Below are positions 24,983 through 33,252 of a DNA stretch of 64,000 bases, piece by piece; the stretch's first letter is position 1; each line of letters opens with the position of its first letter. The stretch comes from CAYWWM01 sp965198025. Its GTDB lineage: Bacteria; Acidobacteriota; Terriglobia; 2-12-FULL-54-10. Location: the NCBI GenBank assembly GCA_965198025.1, contig OZ240237.1, positions 3,286,001 through 3,350,000 of the forward strand. The letters are read 5' to 3'. Made by a program: the position numbers and the translations under genes. The notes under the pieces are model-generated. The model saw nothing but the letters and a program-made list of their open reading frames with translations. It did no database searches and had not been told where the DNA came from.

Positions 24983-25825
24983 TCAATACGGGACAACCGG
25001 GACCGGTTGCTCTGGCTCGGATTCCGGCTGGGTTTCTGCGGAGAAGTGTGTCCCCATCTGCAGTAATTCTTCGCACTCGGCCTCGTCCCAAATGCGCGGA
25101 CCGGGTTCCTGCCATCCCTTGACCAGCTTCATCTTCCAGGGCTTCTTGTAGGTCTTGGGATCGTCAATCGTGACCTCGATTTCGAGCCGGTCCAGCTGCA
25201 CCCGTCGAATGCGTTCCGTAACGTGCAGCGCGTCGGTATGCGGATGCCCCAGAATGTCCACCCAAACTTTGTCCTTGATCCCCACCGTTTCAATGACGAG
25301 CGTGTCACCGTCGTACCGGCCGATCGAGTGCCCCATCCAGGTGGGCTGCAAATTGGCCGGATGGCCCCGCCCGTCCACATAGACTCGCCGCACTCCGTGA
25401 TCCTGATCGTAGAGCATGAGAACCATGTCCGGGAACTGACGCAGCTCGAATGCCCGCCTGCGCGTGACCTCCGACGGACCTTCCGGCATGCAACCGCTCC
25501 AGGACGGGTTCAGCTGCTGCGGTGGGTTGCCGGTTAGGGCGACGCCGTCATGGATGGTTTTGTAATGCTCCTCGGCCCACGGCAGCATCTCCGGCTCCTC
25601 CGCTGTGTTCGGGTTCGGCTCCCGTGCTACTCCGGTCAACGCGGCGCAAACGCCTTGAATCCCGCAGATGGCGGTCTCCGAATTGCGGATGATGCCGCCC
25701 AGACCCTCCCAAATTCCGGAAAGGGCCGGTATATCCGACTGCGGAGTCGTCTGCGCGTACCCACTCGGTTTGGCCACAAGAAACCCCACAACCAGAACGA
25801 TCAAACCCATCACTCCAGTTCGCAT
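24983..25825 (-). CDS. Secreted acidobacterial paralogue family protein (copy B)
   Basis: 280 residues, signal peptide at the N-terminus (GLIVLVVGFLVAKPSGYAQ). It carries ALSGIWEGLGG, GCMPEGPSEVTRR, VYVDGRGHP, GHSIGRYDGDTLVIETVGI, WVDILGHPHTDALHVTERIRR and EVTIDDPKTYKKPWKMK. A middle insertion (IRNSETAICGIQGVCAALTG) with two cysteines is not seen in copies A, C and D, so this copy may have a disulfide or a different ligand site. The proline-rich C-terminus differs from the other copies. Function unknown. Confidence 0.7.
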   Translation of the reverse strand: MRTGVMGLIVLVVGFLVAKPSGYAQTTPQSDIPALSGIWEGLGGIIRNSETAICGIQGVCAALTGVAREPNPNTAEEPEMLPWAEEHYKTIHDGVALTGNPPQQLNPSWSGCMPEGPSEVTRRRAFELRQFPDMVLMLYDQDHGVRRVYVDGRGHPANLQPTWMGHSIGRYDGDTLVIETVGIKDKVWVDILGHPHTDALHVTERIRRVQLDRLEIEVTIDDPKTYKKPWKMKLVKGWQEPGPRIWDEAECEELLQMGTHFSAETQPESEPEQPVPVVPY

Positions 25826-25942
25826 CGGGAGACCTCCCGTTTTTCAGTTAAATCAAAGGATTAAGAACTCCTTATGGCTCAAATCATACAACTGAATTCT
25901 GACCGGAAACAATCCAAATCTTTCACCTGAGTGAGATCACTT

Positions 25943-26203
25943 TCATTGCCCGGTCTCGGTGCCGAAGTGCGAAGGTCTTTCCTGCAACCCGTTGCGAGTT
26001 GGTTCCCCGCATTTGTCGGAGCGTTCATACAGTTCGTTTAGATCGTTGGGCGCTTCCCAGATTCTGGATAAGGCAGGAATGCCCTGCGCCGATCCCGCCC
26101 CAGCCAGGGTCTGCGCAGGGACATCGAGTGGTGCGGGCAGCGCCGCGACGAGAGCCAACAATACAGTGTCAGACTTACGCACGGAGGCAGCCCTTTCTTT
26201 CAC
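25943..26203 (-). pseudogene. Truncated copy of the secreted paralogue family
   Basis: An 86-codon frame from GTG 26203: a signal-like segment (TVLLALVAALPAPLDVPAQ) and IPALSRIWEAPNDLNELYER, which matches the start of the paralogue family (IPALSGIWE), after which the frame stops and the DGDTLV core is missing. It most likely descends from a full copy that lost its 3' part. A functional short peptide is less likely. Confidence 0.5.
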
Positions 26204-26257
26204 ACGGGCGGCGCTCTTCGCACCGCCCGTGACAACCGATTGCTGCCTGCAACGATC

Positions 26258-28048
26258 TTACTGGCTGTTCGCAGCCGTTGTCGTCGTCCCCGCCGTATTG
26301 GTCCGGAACTGTACGCGGGCGAGCTTGGCGAGCCCGGAATACGCCAGCCAGACGGTCGGCGGATTCGTGGTGTCGTCAATGCTGATGTGCCGCGTCTCCG
26401 AGCCCACGGACGGCAGCGGATAGTCGGTGAACTCCTCGGTGAACGGGTTGAACTTGGTCAGCCGGTCGCCGTTCATCTGGTTGGTCCAGACCATCTGGTT
26501 CTTGTCCACCTGCACGTCGTAGGGATGCGCGTACCGCGACGGCATCTGGAACTTTTTGATCTCCCGGGTCCGGATATTGATCCGGGCGATCTGGCCGGGC
26601 CAATAGAGCGCCACCCAGACGTATTCGCCCTTGGGATCGCCGCCGAGTCGCCGCGGGCCGTTGAAATACAGGGGCGCTGCATTGCCGACCGCGCCCGTCT
26701 CCCGGCCGATCTCGATGTCCTTCTGGCTGACACCGGGCTGCGGAGTCAGCGTGACTTCGCCGACTTCGCCGTTACGGCTGTTGACCACCATCAGCCGGTC
26801 TCCGCCGAGCTGCGCCATCCACATGTTGTCTTCGGAATCGACCGCCACGCCGTAGGGATTCCCGCCGGGCGTGAGCGCTTCATAGTCGGTATATTCGCCG
26901 GTCGCCGGATTGAGTCTCACAACGCCCGCAGGGCGCGAATTATTGGTGAATACGAGACCTTGGGAATCGATCTCAATATGGCCCCCGGTTGGCAACACGT
27001 CCTCGGGCTTCGGGAAGGTCACAAACTGCTCGGTGGCGGTGTCGAACTTGACGATCGTTCCATCCGTCCCGTCGTTGAACCAGACTCCGCCCCTGGGGTC
27101 GGGAATCGCGCCATGCGTCCGGTGAGCCAGCCCGTTCTCGCTGCGCAGCGCGAAGCTGGTGACGATCCCGGTCCGAGGATCCAGCCGGCCGATGGTGCGG
27201 TCGGGATAGGTGTTGTCCGAGAAATAGACCTTGCCGTCCGTGGCCGCTACCGCGTCATGGAGCACCCCGCCGTCGCCGCCAGGGGCGCCAGCGGACCAGT
27301 CGCTGCCGTTCGGGAACACCCGGAAGTTCGGGTCATCGCCGCGTGGAATGTCGTATTCGGTGACCACGACTTGCGTCGCCTCGCCGCTGACACGCGGTAA
27401 GGGCCTGTAGTCCATGCGGTCTTCCGGTCCGCGCACCCGCGCCAGGTACTCGACCAGCTCGTCCTTGTAGGTCTGTATGAGCTTGCGGTTCGCCGCGCCA
27501 GGGTTGGTCATCTCGTTGATCATGACGTCGATGACGATTCCCCAACCCTCTGCGTCGAAGCGCTTGGCCAACACGAAGCCCGCGGTGTGGCACCCCGTGC
27601 AGTTGTTGAAGACGATATGTTTCAGGCGGGCGTCTTCGGGTGTGCTGTCCGGCAGACTCGCCGCCCATTCCGCGCCCGAAAGCTGCATCGAAAAATCGCT
27701 GGTGGGCTGCAGCGTGAAGTTCTGCTCGATCTTCCTTCCGGAAGCGTACGTCACTTCGCCGCCTGCCATCTCAAATCCGACGGCCTGCGCCCAGACCTTG
27801 TGGTTTCCGTTCGTTAGTTCCGGGAAATAGTACTGCCCGTCGCTGTCGGTATACACGGAAGTGGTAAACGTCTGGGAGTTGGCGCGCGCCGAAACGGCTA
27901 CGCCCTCCATGATCTTCCCGTCCGCCGACTTCACGGTCCCCATCAGGCCCGTGCTTGGCAGGTTGGCGGTCTCGACAGTCGGCAATCCAACCCAGACCAA
28001 AACAACTGCCAATCCAATCACGCTGAGCAAAATCCGAATCCGAGGCAT
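26258..28048 (-). CDS. Secreted Vgb-like beta-propeller with carboxypeptidase-regulatory and CxxCH regions
   Basis: 596 residues in three parts after the signal peptide. Residues about 33-115 form a CarboxypepD_reg beta sandwich (LMGTVKSADGKIMEGVAV). Residues about 145-205 carry FNNCTGCHTAGFVL, a c-type haem motif in a short helical region. Residues about 220-590 form a beta propeller like virginiamycin B lyase/NHL proteins (WFNDGTDGTIVKFD, NPYGVAVDSEDNMWMAQLGGDRLM). Many acidobacteria and planctomycetes carry such fusions, probably in oxidation of an extracellular substrate. The downstream-acting cytochrome c gene lies 94 bases upstream on the same strand. Confidence 0.75.
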   Translation of the reverse strand: MPRIRILLSVIGLAVVLVWVGLPTVETANLPSTGLMGTVKSADGKIMEGVAVSARANSQTFTTSVYTDSDGQYYFPELTNGNHKVWAQAVGFEMAGGEVTYASGRKIEQNFTLQPTSDFSMQLSGAEWAASLPDSTPEDARLKHIVFNNCTGCHTAGFVLAKRFDAEGWGIVIDVMINEMTNPGAANRKLIQTYKDELVEYLARVRGPEDRMDYRPLPRVSGEATQVVVTEYDIPRGDDPNFRVFPNGSDWSAGAPGGDGGVLHDAVAATDGKVYFSDNTYPDRTIGRLDPRTGIVTSFALRSENGLAHRTHGAIPDPRGGVWFNDGTDGTIVKFDTATEQFVTFPKPEDVLPTGGHIEIDSQGLVFTNNSRPAGVVRLNPATGEYTDYEALTPGGNPYGVAVDSEDNMWMAQLGGDRLMVVNSRNGEVGEVTLTPQPGVSQKDIEIGRETGAVGNAAPLYFNGPRRLGGDPKGEYVWVALYWPGQIARINIRTREIKKFQMPSRYAHPYDVQVDKNQMVWTNQMNGDRLTKFNPFTEEFTDYPLPSVGSETRHISIDDTTNPPTVWLAYSGLAKLARVQFRTNTAGTTTTAANSQ

Positions 28049-28142
28049 GTCCTTCCTCCTTTGGTATCCTGAAAAACTGTTTCGTGCGGTTGACCCGAAA
28101 AACGCCGCGAAACGCCTCGAGGACGGCGGTTCGCCTGCGCTT

Positions 28143-28517
28143 CTATAACGTTTTCAAATACGCAATAATGGCGTCAATCTCCTCTGCTTGCAATCCGTAG
28201 CGGAAACCGGGCATCTGGCCGGAAATGCCTTGCATGATAAACGTCCGCACCACCACTTCCGGACGCGACCGTGGCGGACCGAAGATGCCGGCCAGATTCG
28301 GCCCGATGTTGTCCTCCAGCTCGGGGTTCTTCGACCCCACCGGCTTCGGAGAATGGCACAACCGGCAGTTTTGATTGTAAAGCACTTTTCCCCTCGTCTG
28401 CTGCTCGTTCAAGGCGGCGGAAGAAGAACCCTGCTGGGCCTCAGCCACCAGGGCGAGCGGGAATAGAACGGCCCACACTAGAAATAAGGAATAGAATCCT
28501 CTTCCGTGGAAACCCAT
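28143..28517 (-). CDS. Small c-type cytochrome, exported
   Basis: 124 residues: signal peptide (FYSLFLVWAVLFPLALVAEAQQ), then GKVLYNQNCRLCHSPKP with one CxxCH haem site near residue 52, and GISGQMPGFRYGLQAEEIDAIIAYLKTL, where Met in QMPGF is the likely axial ligand. It is a class I cytochrome typical of partners for periplasmic dehydrogenases. It directly precedes the Vgb-like gene, and the pair probably forms one redox module. Confidence 0.85.
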   Translation of the reverse strand: MGFHGRGFYSLFLVWAVLFPLALVAEAQQGSSSAALNEQQTRGKVLYNQNCRLCHSPKPVGSKNPELEDNIGPNLAGIFGPPRSRPEVVVRTFIMQGISGQMPGFRYGLQAEEIDAIIAYLKTL

Positions 28518-28894
28518 GGCTGCTCCTTAGTTAGTAAGTCCTGCCGAAACTTCGATCCAAGATAGATGCACGGACGCGTTCAGCACCGTCCGCTCTCGCC
28601 TCCCTATCCGATGGAAAGCATACGCCGCTTAGCAAAGGGTTGCAAGGGGAATTCTTACGTTCAATTTGTGGGATGGGAGGTCTGCAATTCCCGCCGGCAG
28701 CCGTGGACCGCGATGGAGCTTGATTCGTTTTCACTACACCTCTTCGGCAGAAAACACGAAAACCCTGAAAGAGAACTTTTCGGGCGACAGGAGTTGCGGC
28801 GCGTTCCCGCGAACACTACCGATTTCGGTGATTTGATTCGAGCAAACTAAACCTCCGGGTCAAGTTGCAATACCTTGACGAGGAGAATTTCGCT
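28518..28894. other. Intergenic stretch without recognised gene
   Basis: The region between the start of the cytochrome gene (minus) and the start of the broken fic gene (plus). A 94-codon plus frame at 28566-28850 has no recognisable domain or SD. I see nothing functional apart from the presumed divergent promoters. Confidence 0.4.
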
Positions 28895-28953
28895 ATGATA
28901 CTTTTGCCCCGGAAAGTATCATTGGTTCGGCATGTGCGGTACAAAGGTATCAT
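28895..28953 (+). promoter_or_regulatory. Palindromic operator-like repeats before fic
   Basis: ATGATACTTT (28895-28904) and AAAGTATCAT (28913-28922) form a perfect 10-bp inverted repeat with an 8-base spacer; a third half site AAAGGTATCAT lies at 28943-28953, two bases before the GTG start of the fic remnant. The layout suggests autorepression, as is common for toxin-type fic genes. The regulator is unknown. Confidence 0.45.
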
Positions 28954-28955
28954 AA

Positions 28956-29193
28956 GTGCAACCATCTGATTTCACAAAAGATAAGTCCGGGCAACTTGTC
29001 AAAACCCCACGTGGCTACTGGGCGTTCGTGCCAAATGCATTGCCGCCGCCTCTTGCAGCAACCTGGAACCTTACTTTGGAAAACTCGCAAGCCGACCGAG
29101 CGCTCAGCGTGCTCGCCGGCGTGGCCCGAACGCTGCCCAATCCTCATCTTCTTATCAGTCCGTTCATACGCCGAGAAGCGGTTCTCTCTATGT
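28956..29193 (+). pseudogene. fic gene, 5' fragment
   Basis: The first 80 or so codons of a Fic-family AMP-transferase: a Fic_N domain with ALPPPLAATWNLTLENSQAD, RALSVLAGVARTLPNP and HLLISPFIRREAVLS. The next expected segment (the inhibitory SxIEGT region and the catalytic HPFxxGNGR domain) is absent because the IS begins at 29194. Start is GTG 28956. The matching 3' fragment lies on the far side of the IS. Confidence 0.75.
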
Positions 29194-30002
29194 CCTGTTA
29201 ACACTAATGGGCATAATCATGTTACCATGCGCAGATGGAACTCACGCAAGCTCAATACGAACGGATCGCGCCACACCTGCCGGTGCAGCGCGGCAACGTC
29301 AGCCTTTCGAACCAGCAGGTGCTCAACGCCATCTTGTATGTCGCCGAGCATGGCTGCAAATGGCGCGGGTTACCCGCACGGTTTGGCAACTGGCACACCC
29401 TCTACACCCGCATGAATCGCTGGTCGAAGAACGGCGTGCTCGACTGGGTCTTCGAGCACTTGCAGCGAGAACAGATCGTGCGTGTCAAGCTCGAAGCAGT
29501 GTCGCTGGATAGCACCATCGTCCAGGTCCATCCCGACGGGACGGGGGCACTAAAAAAAACGATCCCCAAGCCATCGGCCGATCCCGCGGCGGTTGGACCA
29601 CCAAGATTCATATGGTTGCCGCGGATGCTCGAACGGCCGTCACCTTCTCGCTCTCCCCGGGACAAGCCCACGACGCTCCAGAAGGGCGTCAGCTGCTGAA
29701 TCGCCTGGGTCAGCAACACGACCATCCCTCGCTGCTCATGGATCGCGCGTATGAAGGCAACGAGACACGCCAACTGGCTTTGGCACTGGGGTTTATACCC
29801 GTCGTGCCACCATCCGCGGCGCGGCTCGACCCATGGGAATACGACCGCGAGATGTACAAGCGCCGCAACGAAATCGAACGCTTGTTTCGTCGTTTGAAGG
29901 GATTCCGACGAATCTTCTCACGCTTCGAGAAGCTCGACGTGATCTTCCTCGGTTGCATCCTCTTCGCACTCATCGTCGAGGCATTGCGTTAGTGTTAACA
30001 GG
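29194..30002 (+). mobile_element. IS5-family (IS427-type) insertion sequence, about 0.8 kb
   Basis: Bounded by CCTGTTAACACTAATG on the left and the inverse of CCTGTTAACACTAACG on the right, a 15-of-16 terminal inverted repeat. It contains one DDE transposase in two overlapping frames. No clear target duplication flanks it, and the interrupted fic gene lacks its centre, so insertion was accompanied or followed by deletion. Confidence 0.85.
29235..29992 (+). CDS. IS5/IS427-type DDE transposase made by -1 frameshifting
   Basis: The first frame (from ATG 29235) has the N-terminal DUF4096-like domain ILYVAEHGCKWRGLPARFGNWHTLYTRMNRWS and the first catalytic Asp in SLDSTIVQVHPDGTGALKK. At a run of eight A (after CT, about 29551-29558) a -1 shift enters the second frame: QAIGRSRGGWTTKIHMVAAD, then LMDRAYEGNE with the second Asp and YKRRNEIERLFRRLKGFRRIFSRFEKLD with the Glu. 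This is the normal programmed-frameshift layout for the group, so the element may be active. The first frame read alone ends at 29699. Confidence 0.85.
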
Positions 30003-30109
30003 CCCTAGCGCGAGCCGGAATTCTGCGGGAGGAGACTGGCCGGAGACGCAATCGAATCTTTGTTGCCCCCGAAATCGTACGGATCATTGAAGCACAGACG
30101 GCAGACTGA
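30003..30109 (+). pseudogene. fic gene, 3' fragment
   Basis: Immediately right of the IS the frame reads RAGILREETGRRRNRIFVAP then EIVRIIEAQTAD and stops at 30107-30109. This is the usual C-terminus of Fic_N/Fic/wHTH proteins. Together with 28956-29193 it shows one fic gene whose middle, including the catalytic core (roughly 200 codons or more), is gone. Confidence 0.7.
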
Positions 30110-30198
30110 GGATGCCGGAGTCACCCAGCTGTTCGTTCCCGCCTATCCGCCCCCTCGGGTCAGTTCGGGGATGTTCCCTCCCATGACCCGTACGACAC

Positions 30199-30300
30199 TC
30201 ACCACATGGGATCGTTCCGAGATGGGGCGCCCGTGACCGTAATCTGGTCGCCGGGCTTCAGCGTGCTTTTGGTCCAGCCGTCTTGATGGAACAAAGTTTG
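30199..30300 (-). pseudogene. Decayed DUF6152 gene fragment
   Basis: On the minus strand one frame reads GWTKSTLKPGDQITVTGAPS then RNDPMW and a stop, equivalent to the GWxxxTLKPGDxITVTG segment of the three intact DUF6152 proteins. The part upstream is out of frame and unrecognisable, and the conserved C-terminus is missing. Confidence 0.6.
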
Positions 30301-30387
30301 CGATGGGATGGAAGCCGAACCCCGGTTCCTTCTGCCAAGTCCGACGGGTTTACGATCCGATATCCCCGTGGGAGCTTCCGCTCCACT

Positions 30388-31131
30388 TTAGTACGGTTCA
30401 CCCAACGCTTCTTCCCAGAGCTTCGAAACCTCTTCCATGGACTGATCATGGCAGATGCCGTATTCCATCAACTCCCAATCCGGCTTCAGCTCGAATTCCT
30501 TTTTCCCTCCCCAAGGGCGCGTATATGCTCCGGGATCGTCGAACAGGAAGTCAATCTCCAGCCGGTCCTGCGCCACGCGCCGGAAGCGCTCTTCAATGCG
30601 CAACGCCTCGGTATGCGGATGCCCCACGCCATCGAGCCACGTGAATTTGGTAATGTTGACCGTTTCCGCGACGAGCGTATCCCCGTCCCAATGGCCAATC
30701 GAGTGGCCCATGAACGTCGGAGGAGCTCCTTCGAGATGCCCTCGACCGTCCAGATAAATCTGCCGCGCCAATTTGTTCACCTCGAAGAGGATGTACAGTC
30801 CTTTCGCACTCTGCACCATCTCGAGCGGGCCGGGACGAAGATACGCACGGGGCGTTCCAGGCACCATGCAATAGGGCCAGAGCATCTGGTCCAAGTCTTC
30901 TCGGGCCTGGTCAAATCCTTCTACACCCTGTCGGATCAGCTTGTATCGTTTCTCTCCCCATGGCGTCATCGGAGGCTCTTCGTAGGTAAAGGTGTCCGAG
31001 TTGCTGGTCTCGCTACTCATTCGGCGCCACACCCCCGAAAAGTCTGGCTGTGCGCCTTGTGCCCGCACAACGGGCGCAACAGCGAGCGGCGCCAACACGA
31101 CCAGGACCAAAGGAATCAGAAAACTTCGCAT
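30388..31131 (-). CDS. Secreted acidobacterial paralogue family protein (copy C)
   Basis: 247 residues from ATG 31131, which has AAGGAG upstream. Signal peptide (FLIPLVLVVLAPLAVAPVVRAQ), then DFSGVWRRM, YCMVPGTPRAYLRP, IYLDGRGHLEG, GHSIGHWDGDTLVAETVNI, WLDGVGHPHTEALRIEERFRR and DFLFDDPGAYTRPWGGKKEF. It is collinear with copies A, B and D and followed by the decayed DUF6152 fragment. No function can be assigned. Confidence 0.7.
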   Translation of the reverse strand: MRSFLIPLVLVVLAPLAVAPVVRAQGAQPDFSGVWRRMSSETSNSDTFTYEEPPMTPWGEKRYKLIRQGVEGFDQAREDLDQMLWPYCMVPGTPRAYLRPGPLEMVQSAKGLYILFEVNKLARQIYLDGRGHLEGAPPTFMGHSIGHWDGDTLVAETVNITKFTWLDGVGHPHTEALRIEERFRRVAQDRLEIDFLFDDPGAYTRPWGGKKEFELKPDWELMEYGICHDQSMEEVSKLWEEALGEPY

Positions 31132-31202
31132 GGTATTTCTCCTTTCCGCTTTGCCGGCTCTGTGGTGAGAGCACAACAACACCGGCTGGTGCCGTGTCCG
31201 CT

Positions 31203-31583
31203 TTATTCGAGCTCCCTCCCGTCGGGCGTTACCACCTTAATCATGTCCATCGATGGGCTGCCGTTCACGGCGGGCCCTCCGGTGATCGTGATCGGGTCCC
31301 CAGGCTTCAGAGTATCTGTTCTCCATCCCGCTCGAAACTTGTTCGACGGCGGACCGCTCTCGGCAACCCAGTGCACCGAGTTTCCGTTTGCATCCGTCAC
31401 TTCAAATTCCAGTTGCATGTGGGGATTGACCATCCGGAGCCGGACGACCGTCCCTTGCAGCGTTACAGGATTATCTTCGTCATACCTTGCCGAGGTATTG
31501 TGATGCGCGAGCGCGGAAACAAAGCCCGCCAGAACCATTACACTCCCAACCAAAGCAATGAATCTTCTCGCTCTCATTCTCAT
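31203..31583 (-). CDS. DUF6152 family small secreted protein (copy 2)
   Basis: 126 residues. A signal peptide ends at SALA, giving mature HHNTSARYDEDNPVTLQGTV, then NPHMQLEFEV, WVAESGPPSNKFRAGWRTDTL and KPGDPITITGGPAVNG. Its alignment with copies 1 and 3 is obvious by eye. It lies between copies C and D of the larger secreted family, 71 bases before copy C. Confidence 0.72.
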   Translation of the reverse strand: MRMRARRFIALVGSVMVLAGFVSALAHHNTSARYDEDNPVTLQGTVVRLRMVNPHMQLEFEVTDANGNSVHWVAESGPPSNKFRAGWRTDTLKPGDPITITGGPAVNGSPSMDMIKVVTPDGRELE

Positions 31584-31685
31584 CCCTCCTCCACGACGAA
31601 CCGATCCGCCCTCCGCTCCGACAGTCTTCCGAGAAAACGAATTTTCTCTGCTTCGACTTGTTTAGGGGCTGATCGGGAACCCGTC

Positions 31686-32444
31686 TCACCTAGAAAAATC
31701 AATCCAGTCGGTTTTGTCGCGCAGCGACTTTTGCGCAAAGTCCGCCTTGAAACGGTCCTCACAGATCAATCCGGGAATGTATTCCCAATCCGGATCCAAT
31801 TTCAAGACTTTCCTCCCCGTCCAGGGCCTCGTAAACGCCTTGGGATCTTCGAAGAGGAAGTCCACCTCGAGTGTATCATGGTGCGGGCGCCGCAGGCGCT
31901 CCACGACGTGCAATGCATCGCTATGTGGGGTGCCTATTTGGTCCAGCCAGCTCACCTCGTCGAGCCCGATCGTGTCTACGACGAGCGTGTCTCCTTTCCA
32001 ATATCCGACCGAGTGGCCCATGAACGTAATCGGATAGCCCTCGGGATGGCCTCGCCCGTCTGTATAGATGTAACGTGACAACGGATTCTGCAACGACTGG
32101 GAAATCATATAGACGCGGTCGGGCACTTGAATGATCTCGATCGGAGATGTGGACGTGTAAACCCGGGGCAACCCGAGTGGCAGGCAATAAAACTCGGGGT
32201 CCAGGCCATTCAGGCCGGACCGGTTGGGGTCCGTTACGCCTTCCCGGTTGGCCTTGTAAATCTCCAGGGCCCAGGGCTGCAAGGGAGCGTCTTCCTCGCG
32301 GAACCGGGCTCTAAGCCTTCCATCCCGCGCTTGCGCCCACATTCCCGAGAGGTCCGGCGGAACTGCAGTCTGGGCGAACAAGAAGGGGGAAAGGGCGAGC
32401 GCCATCGAGGCACAGAAGATCCTACCCATCAGACGGTTTCGCAT
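31686..32444 (-). CDS. Secreted acidobacterial paralogue family protein (copy D)
   Basis: 252 residues with a signal peptide (IFCASMALALSPFLFAQ). Motifs in order: DLSGMWAQ, FYCLPLGLPRVYTS, IYTDGRGHPEG, GHSVGYWKGDTLVVDTIGL, WLDQIGTPHSDALHVVERLRR, LEVDFLFEDPKAFTRPWTGRKV. Note WKGDTLV in place of DGDTLV. The start ATG 32444 lacks a strong SD. It sits between DUF6152 copies 2 and 3. Confidence 0.7.
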   Translation of the reverse strand: MRNRLMGRIFCASMALALSPFLFAQTAVPPDLSGMWAQARDGRLRARFREEDAPLQPWALEIYKANREGVTDPNRSGLNGLDPEFYCLPLGLPRVYTSTSPIEIIQVPDRVYMISQSLQNPLSRYIYTDGRGHPEGYPITFMGHSVGYWKGDTLVVDTIGLDEVSWLDQIGTPHSDALHVVERLRRPHHDTLEVDFLFEDPKAFTRPWTGRKVLKLDPDWEYIPGLICEDRFKADFAQKSLRDKTDWIDFSR

Positions 32445-32562
32445 CTCGACTCCTCTATTCCTCTATTCCTCTGCCGAAGCGCCGCTTGATTCCAGGCTCC
32501 ATGAGGCAGAATTCCAACTGTAGAGATGGAAGCCCAAGAACCGGAACGTGGAAAGAAGTTCC

Positions 32563-32955
32563 CTACTGCCTCTGGAATCCGTCGTTCCACTCTTTTCCGC
32601 TCGCGGTCACGATCTTGCGAATGCGCATCATCGTTCTCCCGTCTTTCGAGGGATTCCCCGTAATCGTGATCGCGTCGCCGGGCTGCAGAGCATTCGCTCG
32701 CCAGCCGGAGTTGTACCACCGGGGCGGAGGAGACCCCGACTCACCAACCCATTCCGCCACGTTGCCGGCCTCGTCCTTCACCTGGAAATAAACGTAGGGG
32801 TGGGGGTTGGAAAATTTGAAAGCTGTGACGGTTCCCTGGAGTGTGATCCGCTGATTCGTGTCGTAATTGGTCGCCGAGTGGTGTCCGAACATCGGCTTGG
32901 GAACTGCGAGCAGAGCCACTCCAACCGCCAAAACTGCGAACAGTTTCTGGTCCAT
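32563..32955 (-). CDS. DUF6152 family small secreted protein (copy 3)
   Basis: 130 residues from ATG 32955, which has GGAGG at ideal spacing. Mature part begins HHSATNYDTNQRITLQGTVT, then NPHPYVYFQVKDEAGNVAEWVGESG, NSGWRANALQPGDAITITGNPS and TMMRIRKIVTASGKE. It is the most upstream gene of the minus-strand island, so a promoter for the right half is expected just beyond 32955. Confidence 0.72.
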   Translation of the reverse strand: MDQKLFAVLAVGVALLAVPKPMFGHHSATNYDTNQRITLQGTVTAFKFSNPHPYVYFQVKDEAGNVAEWVGESGSPPPRWYNSGWRANALQPGDAITITGNPSKDGRTMMRIRKIVTASGKEWNDGFQRQ

Positions 32956-33252
32956 GGTGTTGCCTCCCTCGAATGATCTCTCAAAGCGGAGCACCGCCTT
33001 GCTTCTTGCCGCCGTCCTTCGCTGCCACCGTGGAGCCGCCGGAGCGCTTGCACAGCCGGCACGTTTCACCACGAGAATTAGGATCTACTAGCAAGGCGAT
33101 TCTATGCCGTGCATACCCACGGGTCAAGCGTAGATTGGGGCAATACAAACAGCACATGTCGAATTCCTGCTGCAAAATCCCTAAGCGGGGTATATACTGA
33201 TAGGTAGAAATGTCGCAGTCCGTCGCGGCTCCAGCAAGAGTGTTGTCAAGTG

